Below are positions 21,195-30,155 of a stretch of DNA of 64,000 nt, one piece after another (position 1 is the first letter of the stretch; every line of letters starts with the position of its first letter). The notes under the pieces are model-generated. The model had not been told where the DNA came from. It ran no database searches and was given only the letters and a program-made list of their open reading frames with translations. Both the position numbers and the translations under genes were made by a program. Source of the DNA: Pseudomonadota bacterium (lineage in GTDB: Bacteria; Pseudomonadota; Gammaproteobacteria; Xanthomonadales; SZUA-38); the NCBI GenBank assembly GCA_039033415.1, contig JBCCCR010000008.1, positions 153,545 to 217,544 of the forward strand, in the 5' to 3' direction.

Positions 21195-22460
21195 ATGGCA
21201 TTCAGGCGAATTCCACAACTTCCGAAACTAACCCTGGCCGTTGCCGCAAACTTGCTCGCGTTCCTACTAAGCCCTATGACATCCAACGCTCAAACTGTCG
21301 AAAGCAACCTATCGAATGCTGACCAAATCGATCGCTATCTGGCCGAGCAAATCCGTTCCACAAAAATCCCTGGCTTAGTCGCACTCGTAGTCAACAAGGA
21401 CGGCGAACTTTACTCAGCCGCTTTCGGTCACCGAGATGTGGCGAACCAAGCACCGATGACCATGGACACCATCTTCCGGATCGCCTCGATGACCAAGCCT
21501 CTTGCCGCAACGGCGGTCATGATGCTGGTGGAGGATGGGCAGCTTGACCTCGACGACCCGATTGCCGACTACATTCCGGCGTACTCGGAACCAAGAGTAC
21601 TCGTCGACTTCAACGCTCAAACAAGCAAATACACCACCCGCCCCTCGGCCACTCCAATCACGATCCGACATCTGCTATCCCACTCGTCGGGCATGGCGTA
21701 CGGATTCTCCAACCATATCAATGGGGCCATAAGGCAGGCCAATCCCGAGCTGGACCAGCAAACGTTGCCGTTGCTCTACGACCCGGGAACCAGCTGGTCA
21801 TACGGGCAGGGCATCAGCCAGGCGGGAATTGCCCTCGAGCACATTACGGGAATGGGCCTGGAACGCTTTCTCCAAGAGAGATTGTTTCAGCCCTTGGGAA
21901 TGTCTGAGACGTCTTATATCGTATCCCGAGCCAACCAGCCCCGAGTCACCACGCTTCACCGGTTGGACGACTCGGGGCTAATAGAAATTCCCAACCCGAT
22001 TGATATCCGATCATCTGCGAATGGAGACCGTGGTCTACACAGCACCGCACGAGACTACGCCAAATTCATTCAGCTGTTTCTCAATGATGGTGTAGCCCCC
22101 AACGGCCAGCGCCTGCTCAGCTCTAAGACCATCGAAGAGATGAGCCGCAATCAGCTTGGCCCAGTACGTATATCTCTGCAGCAGGGCATCCAGCCAGATT
22201 GGTCGCGACCCTTCCCCCTCGGCGCTGATCATGACAGCTTCGGCTTAGGCTTCCAGATAACAGGCCCACACAGCGCCGACAACCAACGAGCGCCAGGGAG
22301 CCTAAGCTGGGCTGGACTCCTCAACACCCAATTCTGGATCGACCGCGAAAACGGAATAGGCGGCATCCTCCTGATGCAATACCTCCCGTTCTACGACGAA
22401 GACGCCATAAAGACGCTGCAAGGCTTTGAAGCGTTGGTCTATCGCGGCTTGGGTGACTGA
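21195..22460 (+). CDS. Exported serine hydrolase, beta-lactamase class C/esterase fold
   Basis: 421 aa from the ATG at 21195, which gives a signal peptide (ends LLSPMTSNAQ); a frame open from 21132 adds 21 residues ahead of it. The nucleophile motif S-x-x-K is seen in FRIASMTKPLAA, the Tyr motif as SYGQG, followed by GxG-like GLGFQITG. The family (PF00144) includes beta-lactamases, EstB-like esterases and D-peptidases; the sequence does not allow a choice. It is probably periplasmic. It stands alone between the toxin gene and a convergent VOC gene. Confidence 0.85.
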   Translation: MAFRRIPQLPKLTLAVAANLLAFLLSPMTSNAQTVESNLSNADQIDRYLAEQIRSTKIPGLVALVVNKDGELYSAAFGHRDVANQAPMTMDTIFRIASMTKPLAATAVMMLVEDGQLDLDDPIADYIPAYSEPRVLVDFNAQTSKYTTRPSATPITIRHLLSHSSGMAYGFSNHINGAIRQANPELDQQTLPLLYDPGTSWSYGQGISQAGIALEHITGMGLERFLQERLFQPLGMSETSYIVSRANQPRVTTLHRLDDSGLIEIPNPIDIRSSANGDRGLHSTARDYAKFIQLFLNDGVAPNGQRLLSSKTIEEMSRNQLGPVRISLQQGIQPDWSRPFPLGADHDSFGLGFQITGPHSADNQRAPGSLSWAGLLNTQFWIDRENGIGGILLMQYLPFYDEDAIKTLQGFEALVYRGLGD

Positions 22461-22508
22461 ATTGACCCCTCATCCACGGGGTTATCCCGCCACGTTAAAA
22501 CCCGAGAA

Positions 22509-22901
22509 TCAGCCCTGCCGATAAATACCGCAGATCTTGTTGCCGTCCAGATCGCGAAAGTAGCACAGGTGCATCGGACCCATGGAGCCATTCCGCTGCC
22601 CTGGCGGATCTTCGATACTCGTTGCCCCGTTGGCGACAGCAACGTCGTGAAACTCCTTCACCTGTTCGGGTGAGGCGCAGCTAAAGCCGATGGTTGCCCC
22701 GTTGGACACCGTGGCCGGCTCGCCGTCGATGGGCTCAGTGACGCTGAAAATCGATCCGTCATGAATATAAAACAAGCGGGTTTGACCCGTGTCGTTCTCG
22801 TTAACCGCGGGCTCTCTGACTCCGATGACACCGAGTACGGCGTTGTAGAAAGCTTTGGCCTTCTCGATGTCGCTCGAGCCAACCATCACGTGATGGATCA
22901 T
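22509..22901 (-). CDS. VOC (glyoxalase/bleomycin-resistance fold) family protein
   Basis: 130 aa from the ATG at 22901, chosen because GGGAG lies 9 bases upstream; the frame is open further but without similarity. The start MIHHVMVGSSDIEKAKAFYN is typical of the family, with the paired beta-alpha-beta-beta-beta modules and a conserved H-x-C-F-R-D-L-D-G-N-K end. VOC proteins bind a metal and act as lyases, dioxygenases or antibiotic-binding proteins; no substrate can be named. A strong terminator separates it from the upstream haloperoxidase. Confidence 0.85.
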   Translation of the reverse strand: MIHHVMVGSSDIEKAKAFYNAVLGVIGVREPAVNENDTGQTRLFYIHDGSIFSVTEPIDGEPATVSNGATIGFSCASPEQVKEFHDVAVANGATSIEDPPGQRNGSMGPMHLCYFRDLDGNKICGIYRQG

Positions 22902-23078
22902 TGTGCTTAACTCCCAGTGGTTTCTGAAAAAACAATGCCTGACGCGCGTGCCCTGGCCGCCATCCCGTGTCGTTGCGGTAGAGGGCCTGATTAGGACTGA
23001 GAGGGCCTGCATCTGCGTTCTGCGCGTTAGCCTGAAATACTGGGCCACTGTTTGCAAGCGTTGCGTTGCCGGTGAAAA

Positions 23079-23103
23079 GCGGCCCCAGCAAAACTGGGGC
23101 CGC
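23079..23103 (-). terminator. Rho-independent terminator of the haloperoxidase gene
   Basis: Perfect 10-bp GC-rich stem (GCGGCCCCAG / CTGGGGCCGC) with a 5-base loop; on the minus strand it is followed by CTTTTC. It begins 8 bases after the haloperoxidase stop codon. Confidence 0.85.
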
Positions 23104-23111
23104 CGCCTTAG

Positions 23112-25151
23112 CTAGAGGTCTTCGGAAAACTCCTGGCCGCTCACGTGGCGCAGCCACCAGTCCTCAGGGCTGACCGGGCTGCCGTCGGCACCGAGCATCG
23201 ACAGGGACGGGCAGCTTTCGCCTTCACCTAAGATGGTGACGTGGTCGCCGTCGAACGACTTGAAAGTGCAGGCCACCGTTTCATTGTAGGTCGGCGCTTG
23301 TTCCATCAGTATCCCCACGGCGATTCGCTCACCCATTCGAAGACTGTCGTAGTAGTCCGAGTAGTAGTGCACGCCGGCCATGTTGCGGCCGATGGAGATG
23401 TTGGCCGCAAGCTTGTCGAGTTCACCCTGAATGGTCAGGGCCTTTCGTCCTCCATCGCCCACCAGGGCTGAGCCGTCGGCGTTCGGCACAAACCGCACGG
23501 CAGACCCGCTGGAATCGTACCGGCCATCCGCGTTTACCCGGAGCTCGCGTTCTTTGAAGCTGTCGCAGTCGTCGTACATCTCGAAAAACGCTTTGAGCAT
23601 CGTGACGCAGCCACCGGCCACCGTCGCGTGTCCGGCGCCGTATGCTGGATGCATCGGCGAACCCTCGGGGAACGCCATGGGCAGCAGGAGGTTGCAGGCG
23701 TCAAACCGTTTGGCGGTAAGCCCCCGGGGCAGACAGTTGCCGCGGCAGTCGAACGGCCGATGGGTCAGCGCGTTCTGCTTTCGGTTGTGGTCGGTGATAG
23801 CCTTCCGAAGCGCCGCCGGGAACTCAGCCAGCGCGTGATCGAATGCTTCCTCCGAGCATCCGAGCGCCTGCGCGGTTTTGCCGCCGGCACAGGCGAGGGT
23901 GAAGCGTCCGCCCATCGCTTCGGGTCGTGCCCGTCGATGGTAGTTGAACTTCTGCCGCCGCACTGCCTTCAGGCAGCGCGTCGCCACCTCGCAGACCAGG
24001 CTGAGTATGTGCGGTCCGCCAAACGTGGCAAACGGCGTCCGCCGACCTGATGGGCTCGTTTCCGGAAAGCCCTTGGAGTTTGGTACGCCCATGGCAAGCA
24101 TGATGAGGCAAGCGTTCAGGTAGGCCTCGTAGAGCGCGTCAAAGTGCACGTAAGTTGCGAGGTCTCGCGGTGTTGCGATGAAGCGCTTCTTCTTTTCGAA
24201 CAGGTCGAGGCCGCGCAGGTCGGCGCCGTTTTGTACATCCAGCCACTCACACCAGCTGGTCATATAGTCCAGGCAGTTCTTCTGGCTCTGCGTGCGCTGA
24301 TCGATGCACAGCGAGCCGTAGGGCACCAGCCCTTCCTTGAGCGTCCCGCCGGCACCGATCAGCATGAATTGTGAGATGTAGGGTCCAGCATGGGCGCCTT
24401 TGGTTGATCCGCGAAAAGCTGAGGCCGGCGTCAGCTTGCCGTCGAGCGACAGCGTTCTGCCGAAACGTCGATTGCGCTCAAACCGGTTGAAGCCCGTCTC
24501 GTCTACCTGGTGCGGGGTTGAGGACTTGACCCCTTTCCCGGAGTAAAACGGCATGCTGTTGAGCAGCTTCACGAGCTGCTGAGCGGACAGCTCGGCGTTG
24601 CCGGCGCGCGGGTTGGACGCGCAGAATTTGCGGCCCCCACCTTCGGCGATGGTGGTGAAGGGAACGTCGCGCAGCAGCGCCAGGGCATAGACCTCTGCCA
24701 TTTCCGCGGCCAGCTCAGACGAAGCGATTCGCGGCGCCGGCGCCATGCCAACGGCTCCCGCATCTGGACCCTGCAATTCGTACACGTGGCCCGAGCGCGG
24801 GCTTTCCCAGCCGCGCCAGTCGAAGGGTTCGCCCTTCTTGGGTTTGCAGTGAAAGTCGTCAGGCGACGCGGAAACAACCTGCTTTTCAAAGAGCGTCGGA
24901 TCGGGTGCGTTGATCGCCTCGACGAAGCACCGATAGGCTTCGGGCTCTTCGACCAAGCCCCAGGCGTTGTGCTTCAGCCCTTTGGTGAAATTCGAGGGAT
25001 AGGTCGGCGAAAAGTCTGCCTCTTCGTCGTTTGTTCGGGTCAGCGCCTGGGGCGTCAGACGGGATATTTCTGTCGCCAGGTTGCGCTGCGCGCGAGCCTT
25101 TCGCGCTCGCTCGGATCCGGCTGGATCGGGTTCGGAATACGGTAGTTTCAT
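23112..25151 (-). CDS. Vanadium-dependent haloperoxidase, red-algal bromoperoxidase type
   Basis: 679 aa from the ATG at 25151 (GGGGAG just upstream). The vanadate-binding signatures of the PAP2/haloperoxidase superfamily are present: R-A-R-P in the middle, H-P-A-Y-G-A-G-H-A-T-V-A-G (the usual P-S-G-H is Y-G-A-G-H), and R-N-M-A-G-V-H-Y-Y-S-D near the C-terminus. The spelling GSPMHPAYGAGHATVAGG matches the form I recall from Corallina-type bromoperoxidases rather than fungal chloroperoxidases. It should oxidise halide with hydrogen peroxide. No signal peptide is evident. Monocistronic, followed by a strong terminator. Confidence 0.85.
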   Translation of the reverse strand: MKLPYSEPDPAGSERARKARAQRNLATEISRLTPQALTRTNDEEADFSPTYPSNFTKGLKHNAWGLVEEPEAYRCFVEAINAPDPTLFEKQVVSASPDDFHCKPKKGEPFDWRGWESPRSGHVYELQGPDAGAVGMAPAPRIASSELAAEMAEVYALALLRDVPFTTIAEGGGRKFCASNPRAGNAELSAQQLVKLLNSMPFYSGKGVKSSTPHQVDETGFNRFERNRRFGRTLSLDGKLTPASAFRGSTKGAHAGPYISQFMLIGAGGTLKEGLVPYGSLCIDQRTQSQKNCLDYMTSWCEWLDVQNGADLRGLDLFEKKKRFIATPRDLATYVHFDALYEAYLNACLIMLAMGVPNSKGFPETSPSGRRTPFATFGGPHILSLVCEVATRCLKAVRRQKFNYHRRARPEAMGGRFTLACAGGKTAQALGCSEEAFDHALAEFPAALRKAITDHNRKQNALTHRPFDCRGNCLPRGLTAKRFDACNLLLPMAFPEGSPMHPAYGAGHATVAGGCVTMLKAFFEMYDDCDSFKERELRVNADGRYDSSGSAVRFVPNADGSALVGDGGRKALTIQGELDKLAANISIGRNMAGVHYYSDYYDSLRMGERIAVGILMEQAPTYNETVACTFKSFDGDHVTILGEGESCPSLSMLGADGSPVSPEDWWLRHVSGQEFSEDL

Positions 25152-25375
25152 TCGTGTCTCCCCACGTTTGGTTGGATAGGTGTTTTTAGTAACGTGCGAT
25201 TGACCCGAACGTCCTCCCACTGGTTTTTTTGCCTGATAAATCGGTAGGCTGGCGGTAAGTGCCTAGGGACGCTGCCCGCTTCGCCGTGATTTTGAACCTG
25301 GCGCGGCGTCGGCAGTCCTACTTTGGATATAGCCAGTCCGAACGGTTATCGGACCGGTCCAGCTGGAGGGGATTA

Positions 25376-25987
25376 ATGAGTATCGAGTTTGTGTTGACGT
25401 CGCTGGTGGTGATACCGCTACCCGGCACCGGCGTTCTTTATACGCTGGCTGTCGGCCTAGGTCGGGGATTTTGGGCGAGCGTTGCGGCGGCCTTCGGCTG
25501 CACCATCGGGATTGTTCCGGCTGCCGCTGCCAGCTTGGTGGGCCTGGCGGCCGTTTTCCACACCAGTGCGCTGGCATTCCAGGTCGTGAAATACCTGGGT
25601 GTCGCCTACCTGCTCTATATGGCGTACAGCATCCTGCGCAGCGGCGGCACGCTGGACGTCGACGAAAATCGCACGGCGGAACCGCATTGGCGAACCGCAC
25701 TCAACGGCACGCTGATCAACGTCCTGAATCCTAAGCTGTCGTTGTTTTTTCTGGCGTTTCTCCCACAGTTTGTTGACCCGCAGCGCAGTGGCGCAACGCT
25801 GGAAATAGTGCTGCTGGCAGCGGTATTTATGCTGCTGACCTTCGCCGTCTTTATCGCCTACGGCGCGTGCGCGTCGCTCGCCCGCGACTACGTGATCTCC
25901 CGACCGGAGGTTATGAACTGGCTGAAGCGAGGCTTTGCCGCCACCTTTGGGTTTCTCGGCGTGAAGCTGGCGCTGAGCGAACGCTAG
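25376..25987 (+). CDS. LysE/RhtB-family amino-acid exporter
   Basis: 203 aa from the ATG at 25376 (GGAGGG 5 bases upstream). Six hydrophobic segments and the family's GLGRGFWASVAAAFGCTIG and LKYLGVAYLLYMAYS-like (V-K-Y-L-G-V-A-Y-L-L-Y) motifs identify an inner-membrane efflux protein for amino acids or related metabolites. NVLNPKLSLFFLAFLPQFV is the usual central helix. Its stop lies 7 bases from the end of the IS3 element, so any native downstream terminator may have been displaced. Confidence 0.9.
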   Translation: MSIEFVLTSLVVIPLPGTGVLYTLAVGLGRGFWASVAAAFGCTIGIVPAAAASLVGLAAVFHTSALAFQVVKYLGVAYLLYMAYSILRSGGTLDVDENRTAEPHWRTALNGTLINVLNPKLSLFFLAFLPQFVDPQRSGATLEIVLLAAVFMLLTFAVFIAYGACASLARDYVISRPEVMNWLKRGFAATFGFLGVKLALSER

Positions 25988-26033
25988 GACACCGTGAACC
26001 AACCCGGGTTTTCCGGAGACTGTTTCGTGTGAG

Positions 26034-26933
26034 TCAGACCACTGTGGCCTGACCGTTTTGTGCCTCGTAGAAGGCCTGTTCAAACTCTATGGGCGGCACG
26101 TCACCGATCGGTCCCATCAGCCGCTGGCGGTTGAACCAATCGACGTATTTGAAGGTTTCGTATTCGACCTCGTCGAGGGTTTTCCAGGGTCGTTCCTTTT
26201 CGATCAGCTCGGCTTTGTACAGGCCAATGATGCTTTCAGCCAGGGCATTGTCGTAAGAGTCTCCCACACTGCCTACAGAGGCCACCACGCCTTCCTCAGC
26301 AAGCCGCTCAGTGTAGCGAATGGAAAGGTATTGACTGCCCCTGTCGCTATGATGGATCAGTCCGCTGCCGCTTTGTCGCGCATGCAGCGCCTGCTCCAGA
26401 GCGTCCATGACCAGGTCTGTTGTCATCGTTCGACTGACGCGCCAGCCCACAATCGTTCGGCTGAACACGTCAATGATGAAGGCGATGAAGACCACGCCCT
26501 GCCAGGTGTAGACGTAAGTAAAGTCGGCCACCCAGAGCTGGTTCGGACCGTCCGCGATAAACTGCCGATTCACCAGATCTAATGGCCGGTCAGCGGACTC
26601 ATCGGCAATGGTGGTCTTTCGTCGCTTACCGCGTACGATGCCCTGGATACCCAGAGCCCTCATTAACCGCTCGACCGTACACTGGGCCACCACATAGTTT
26701 TCGCGATGAAGTTGCTTCCAGATCTTGTGCGCGCCATAGACCCGGCGATTTTCATCAAACACCCGCTGAATCTCTGGCTTCAGTGCCTCGTCCCGATGCC
26801 AGCGGTTGGGCTGGAGGTCGGGATCGGCTTCACGCGCTTTGTAAGCGTAGTAGCTGGATGATGAGATCGGTAACAGAGCGCAGAGCGGCTCGACTCCGAA
26901 TCGATCCTTGTGTTGGTCGATATAAGCGATCAT
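26034..26933 (-). CDS. IS3-family transposase, OrfB (DDE integrase domain)
   Basis: 299 aa. HTH_21-like N-terminus ([15 protein letters not shown]) and rve integrase core: first Asp in WVADFTYV, second Asp in HSDRGSQY, Glu in [15 protein letters not shown]. It is complete. Its ATG overlaps the OrfA stop (ATGA); the full transposase is normally an OrfAB fusion made by -1 frameshifting, but I could not see a classic A6G slippery run here. Confidence 0.93.
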   Translation of the reverse strand: MIAYIDQHKDRFGVEPLCALLPISSSSYYAYKAREADPDLQPNRWHRDEALKPEIQRVFDENRRVYGAHKIWKQLHRENYVVAQCTVERLMRALGIQGIVRGKRRKTTIADESADRPLDLVNRQFIADGPNQLWVADFTYVYTWQGVVFIAFIIDVFSRTIVGWRVSRTMTTDLVMDALEQALHARQSGSGLIHHSDRGSQYLSIRYTERLAEEGVVASVGSVGDSYDNALAESIIGLYKAELIEKERPWKTLDEVEYETFKYVDWFNRQRLMGPIGDVPPIEFEQAFYEAQNGQATVV

Positions 26934-27256
26934 TTCTTCAACCGGCGGTCGAGCTCCGCCTGGGCGAAAAAAGCCGATGCCGTCTTCAGGATCTCATTTG
27001 CTCGGCGCAGTTCTTTGACCTCCCGTTTCAGGGCTTTCATTTCTTCGCGTTCGCTGCTGCTCAAACCATCGCGTTTACCCTGGTCGATCTCGGCCTGCTT
27101 GACCCAGCGACGCAGCGACTCAGTCGTACAGCCGATCTTTTCTGCTACCGACTTGGTGGCCGCCCAGCGGGATGAATGGTCTTTCAGGGCTTCCTCAAAT
27201 AGACGAACCGCTCGCTCGCGGACTTCTGGGGAATAGCGTGGGGATTTCTTGTTCAT
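26930..27256 (-). CDS. IS3-family transposase, OrfA (helix-turn-helix)
   Basis: 108 aa. HTH_Tnp_1 domain with the typical start ([16 protein letters not shown]), [13 protein letters not shown] recognition region, and a leucine-zipper-like C-terminus ([19 protein letters not shown]). It binds the element's ends. Complete. Confidence 0.92.
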   Translation of the reverse strand: MNKKSPRYSPEVRERAVRLFEEALKDHSSRWAATKSVAEKIGCTTESLRRWVKQAEIDQGKRDGLSSSEREEMKALKREVKELRRANEILKTASAFFAQAELDRRLKK

Positions 27257-27426
27257 GACTCCAGTTTCTCAACATTTGGAGTCTCCGGAAAACCCGGGGT
27301 GGTTCAAGTGAGGGGCTCAGTGACCATTGTAGATCGGCCTTCATTATACTGCCCCATTCTATTTATCTACCGACATACCTAACTTCACGCATATGCGTCT
27401 AACGCGGTTAAGCGGCATTCAGAATA

Positions 27427-28614
27427 TCAAACTGTTATTCGTCCCTGATTATGGTCCAGGATTTTCTTTGCAACCGATTGCGTTAATCCAACTACACCGT
27501 ACAAATCATCAATCTTCTTAAACCCTTGCTCTTCTCTGTGACTCAAAATTGCTCGAGCTCTGGTTCTACCGACCATGGTGAGCTTTGTGAGTTCAGTAAA
27601 CGAGGATGTATTGAGGTTAATGGGTGCGTCCAGCCTTTCAGTCGCTGCGCTTTGAACTGATTGTGGCGAAAGCCTAGGAGCCCTAGCAAGTAATTCCGCG
27701 AGCTGGTCGATCTGAGCTTTCAGTCGTCCTTCTCTCTTCTTCACCTTTCCTGCAGAGCGTCTATTCTCAGCGCGAATCTGATCAATTTCTTGCCCAAGCA
27801 ACCGTTGTATCTCCGCTACGCTTTCCGAGGTGCCTAACAACTCGCGGGTAATTCTGGAAGCCTCTCGTACGCTGTAATGAGCGTCAGCGGCAGCTTTTTG
27901 TGCAACGTTTTTCGAATATTCAGCTGCCATGCGTGCATCTGCGCAACTCTCAGAAAACTCCTTGGCATTCTCCGCGTGTAAAACAACCTCCCGTTTTCTT
28001 TCCGACACTACCAGTGATCGACGTCGCAGGACATTTCGCACATCTCTGCATTCCTCAACAAGCATCCCGAGCTCACGTTGACTCTGCAAAATTACCTGTG
28101 ATCCGTCCTCCATTGTCTTGCGGTGAGATTCGATCTCTCGGCTCATATCGACAACCGAATTTCGTTCTTCCACTACTTTTTTCACGCTATCCTTTGCAAT
28201 TTCGTAAGCAGAAAGCCATCTTTCGACCACCGCCTCTGTCCTATCCATTTTTTCAACAAAGGCCGTCTTGCTCGATTCCAAATCCTCTTTTGCTTGCTCG
28301 AACGATGACAACTCAGAATGTAGATTATCTACTTGCAGCGTGATTTCCTGCTGCGTGTCTCGTAGGTCATTTAGCAACGACTTGGTTTGCGCATTTAAAT
28401 CGTTAAGTTCGGATTGTGATTCATAGGTCAACGTTCTGACCTTTGCCATTTTCGAAGCCATGACACCGCGAACGAATACGATCGACAGCAGTGCGACCAA
28501 TCCAATAAAAGCAAGAGAAATCAGCAACCAAGTGAGGATTATCTCGTTTCCCACATTGGGGTATAAATCGCTTGGGTTCATTTTTTGACTCTTTACGCCT
28601 TTTATCCAAGCCAC
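27427..28614 (-). CDS. Membrane-anchored coiled-coil protein with C-terminal helix-hairpin-helix
   Basis: 395 aa (or 384 from an ATG at 28581). One membrane helix near residues 28-50 (LTWLLISLAFIGLVALLSIVF), then about 250 residues of heptad-like charged coiled coil, then a ComEA-like helix-hairpin-helix module (about 330-390: INLNTSSFTELTKL, GRTRARAILSHR, FKKIDDLYGV) that usually contacts DNA or another protein. No named family recognised. The start at 28614 overlaps the preceding gene by 13 bases. It is the last gene of a leftward set with the lipoprotein and the IS481-split gene and probably acts with them at the inner membrane. Confidence 0.7.
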   Translation of the reverse strand: MAWIKGVKSQKMNPSDLYPNVGNEIILTWLLISLAFIGLVALLSIVFVRGVMASKMAKVRTLTYESQSELNDLNAQTKSLLNDLRDTQQEITLQVDNLHSELSSFEQAKEDLESSKTAFVEKMDRTEAVVERWLSAYEIAKDSVKKVVEERNSVVDMSREIESHRKTMEDGSQVILQSQRELGMLVEECRDVRNVLRRRSLVVSERKREVVLHAENAKEFSESCADARMAAEYSKNVAQKAAADAHYSVREASRITRELLGTSESVAEIQRLLGQEIDQIRAENRRSAGKVKKREGRLKAQIDQLAELLARAPRLSPQSVQSAATERLDAPINLNTSSFTELTKLTMVGRTRARAILSHREEQGFKKIDDLYGVVGLTQSVAKKILDHNQGRITV

Positions 28615-30155
28615 CGCAACAGAAATGGCAGTAGTGTCTGCTCGGTCAGTTCGAGCATTCCTGGTTGGGAAGAAATGAGTATTCCGACTGACACCAAAAT
28701 CAGCGGTACAACAAGATAAGTGCTAAGGAAAAAGACGATCCGTTTTGGATTAGACTCGCCCTGGCAGAACAGTTTACGTATGTTCGGACACTTTTCTAAA
28801 CTAGCAGCTGATAAGACCGTGACCAGTGCAGCCATGATTTGCAATCCCAGGTACAGACCCAGGTGATCCGATTGAAAAGGGATTGGCGTAGCAAAGGTAA
28901 GCAATACGCCGGAGAAAGATGCGCCCATCCCCAATATAAGTGCGCCCCGGATTGTCCTTATCTTATGCGCTACGGCCGTAACGAGCGACGACGGAGCTTG
29001 CGGTCGCTGCAAGAGTTGGTCGAGGTCAACCAAGATAGCCGACTTAGGGACTGCAAGTGGTGTACTCACCTTCTCAGGGATGCTGATTTCGTTTGCAACG
29101 GGAGCTAAAACCTGATCCTCCCTGCTTGTTCGCTGAACAAGCGTCCAGGCGAGCCAGATACCGGAAATTGATGCAAGGCCGACAAGGAGTGGCCCGAGAG
29201 AGACAAATACCGTCCATATTGGCTGCGCCGGATGCGAAAAACTCTCTAGCCCCCGAATAAATAGCAGAACATATAGGCCTGTAACTAACCCCAGTAGACC
29301 ACCAACAAAATCAACTCTAAGGCTACTCAAAAACGGAAAGCTCCAAGATTCATACTGTTCCGGCTTAGCCAAATTTTTGGCCAAGATCGCTTTAGAGTAC
29401 TGCTTGAAGAATTTTGAATTCTCGTCAAATTGAACCAAGGCTGCAGTGAATATCAAAGTCAAAAAAAACCCGTAAGGCGCAGCTAAACCGGCCGCAATAT
29501 CCGGTAGAGAGGTTTCTCTTTCCCAATTTGTTGGTTCAAAATATATCGCTGCAAAGGACAGCGTGATCCAGGACAACAAGAGAAAAAAAAGCACCAAATC
29601 TTTCGCTATCCGGGGCCAAAACCTGGCTACGTCGACCGTCATTACCTGCCAATCAAGAATTGCTAGGGATCGGAGAGAAAAAACAAATACCAACACTGGC
29701 AGCAGCACTACGCCAATCGACGCCCAGGTCAAAGGCAAAGAAAACCAGCGGTGGCAGAATGCTACTGCGATCAATCCAAGCAGCAGATAGACTAAAGAGA
29801 TAGCGAGGCGAAGTTTGGGAAACCAGACGACGTTGACGGATCTGTGGTTGCTAAACGGCGTCTGTTCAGAATGCTGTCTCACGAACAAACTCAAAACCAG
29901 GCCCAGGACTGCAAATGCGGAACCGAAGCCAATACTCGACATCCATCGGTGGTTTTGGGCCTTAAAGTTATAATGCGGAATTTTTCGGAATCCGTCGCGT
30001 GAAGCGACAATTGTGTCTATTCGACATGGACGACCCGAATTGGTCGAAATGAAGCGGCTTTCAAAGCTGTCACCGGAAAGCGCATGCCAACAATGACTAC
30101 GTCGATCAATGAAGGCAATTGCAGCTTCGTAATAGAGGCCTGCATCATCGCTAGC
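28602..30155 (-). pseudogene. C-terminal (membrane) half of a large gene split by IS481
   Basis: An ATG at 29942 gives 446 aa with about ten hydrophobic segments. The same frame, however, stays open for 69 more codons upstream, right up to the IS481 boundary, and encodes plausible protein (SDDAGLYYEAAIAFIDRR...). In phase with it, on the other side of the element, the 738-aa frame ends ...YHFAS. Removing the IS and one copy of the 6-bp duplication joins the two into a single protein of about 1250 aa: exported coiled-coil/ligand-like part, then polytopic membrane part. Whether the membrane half is still made from 29942 is unknown. I know similar uncharacterised proteins (recalled, not checked). 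Confidence 0.8.
30150..30155. repeat. Left copy of IS481 target-site duplication (GCTAGC)
   Basis: GCTAGC directly abuts the TG end of the element and recurs at its other end (31362-31367). Six bases lies within the range known for IS481 elements. Confidence 0.8.

Larger units (their letters stand above)
25994..27306 (-). mobile_element. Intact IS3-family insertion sequence (1313 bp)
   Basis: Terminal inverted repeats of 27 bp, 26 identical: 25994-26020 and 27280-27306, beginning TGAACC and ending CGGAGACT inward. Two overlapping transposase frames lie between. The TG...CA ends and size fit the family. No 3-4 bp target duplication is visible (ACCG on the left, AGTG on the right). Confidence 0.92.

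Noticed and set aside
26900..26960. Programmed -1 frameshift site between OrfA and OrfB of the IS3 element
   Set aside because: Only short A runs (AAG AAA TGA) are present; no clear A6G or similar slippery heptamer, so I do not claim one although the family usually uses it.
25993..27311. GTGA on both sides of the IS3 element as a 4-bp target duplication
   Set aside because: It would need asymmetric ends, cutting into the 27-bp inverted repeat on the left and extending past it on the right; the TG...CA boundaries are better.
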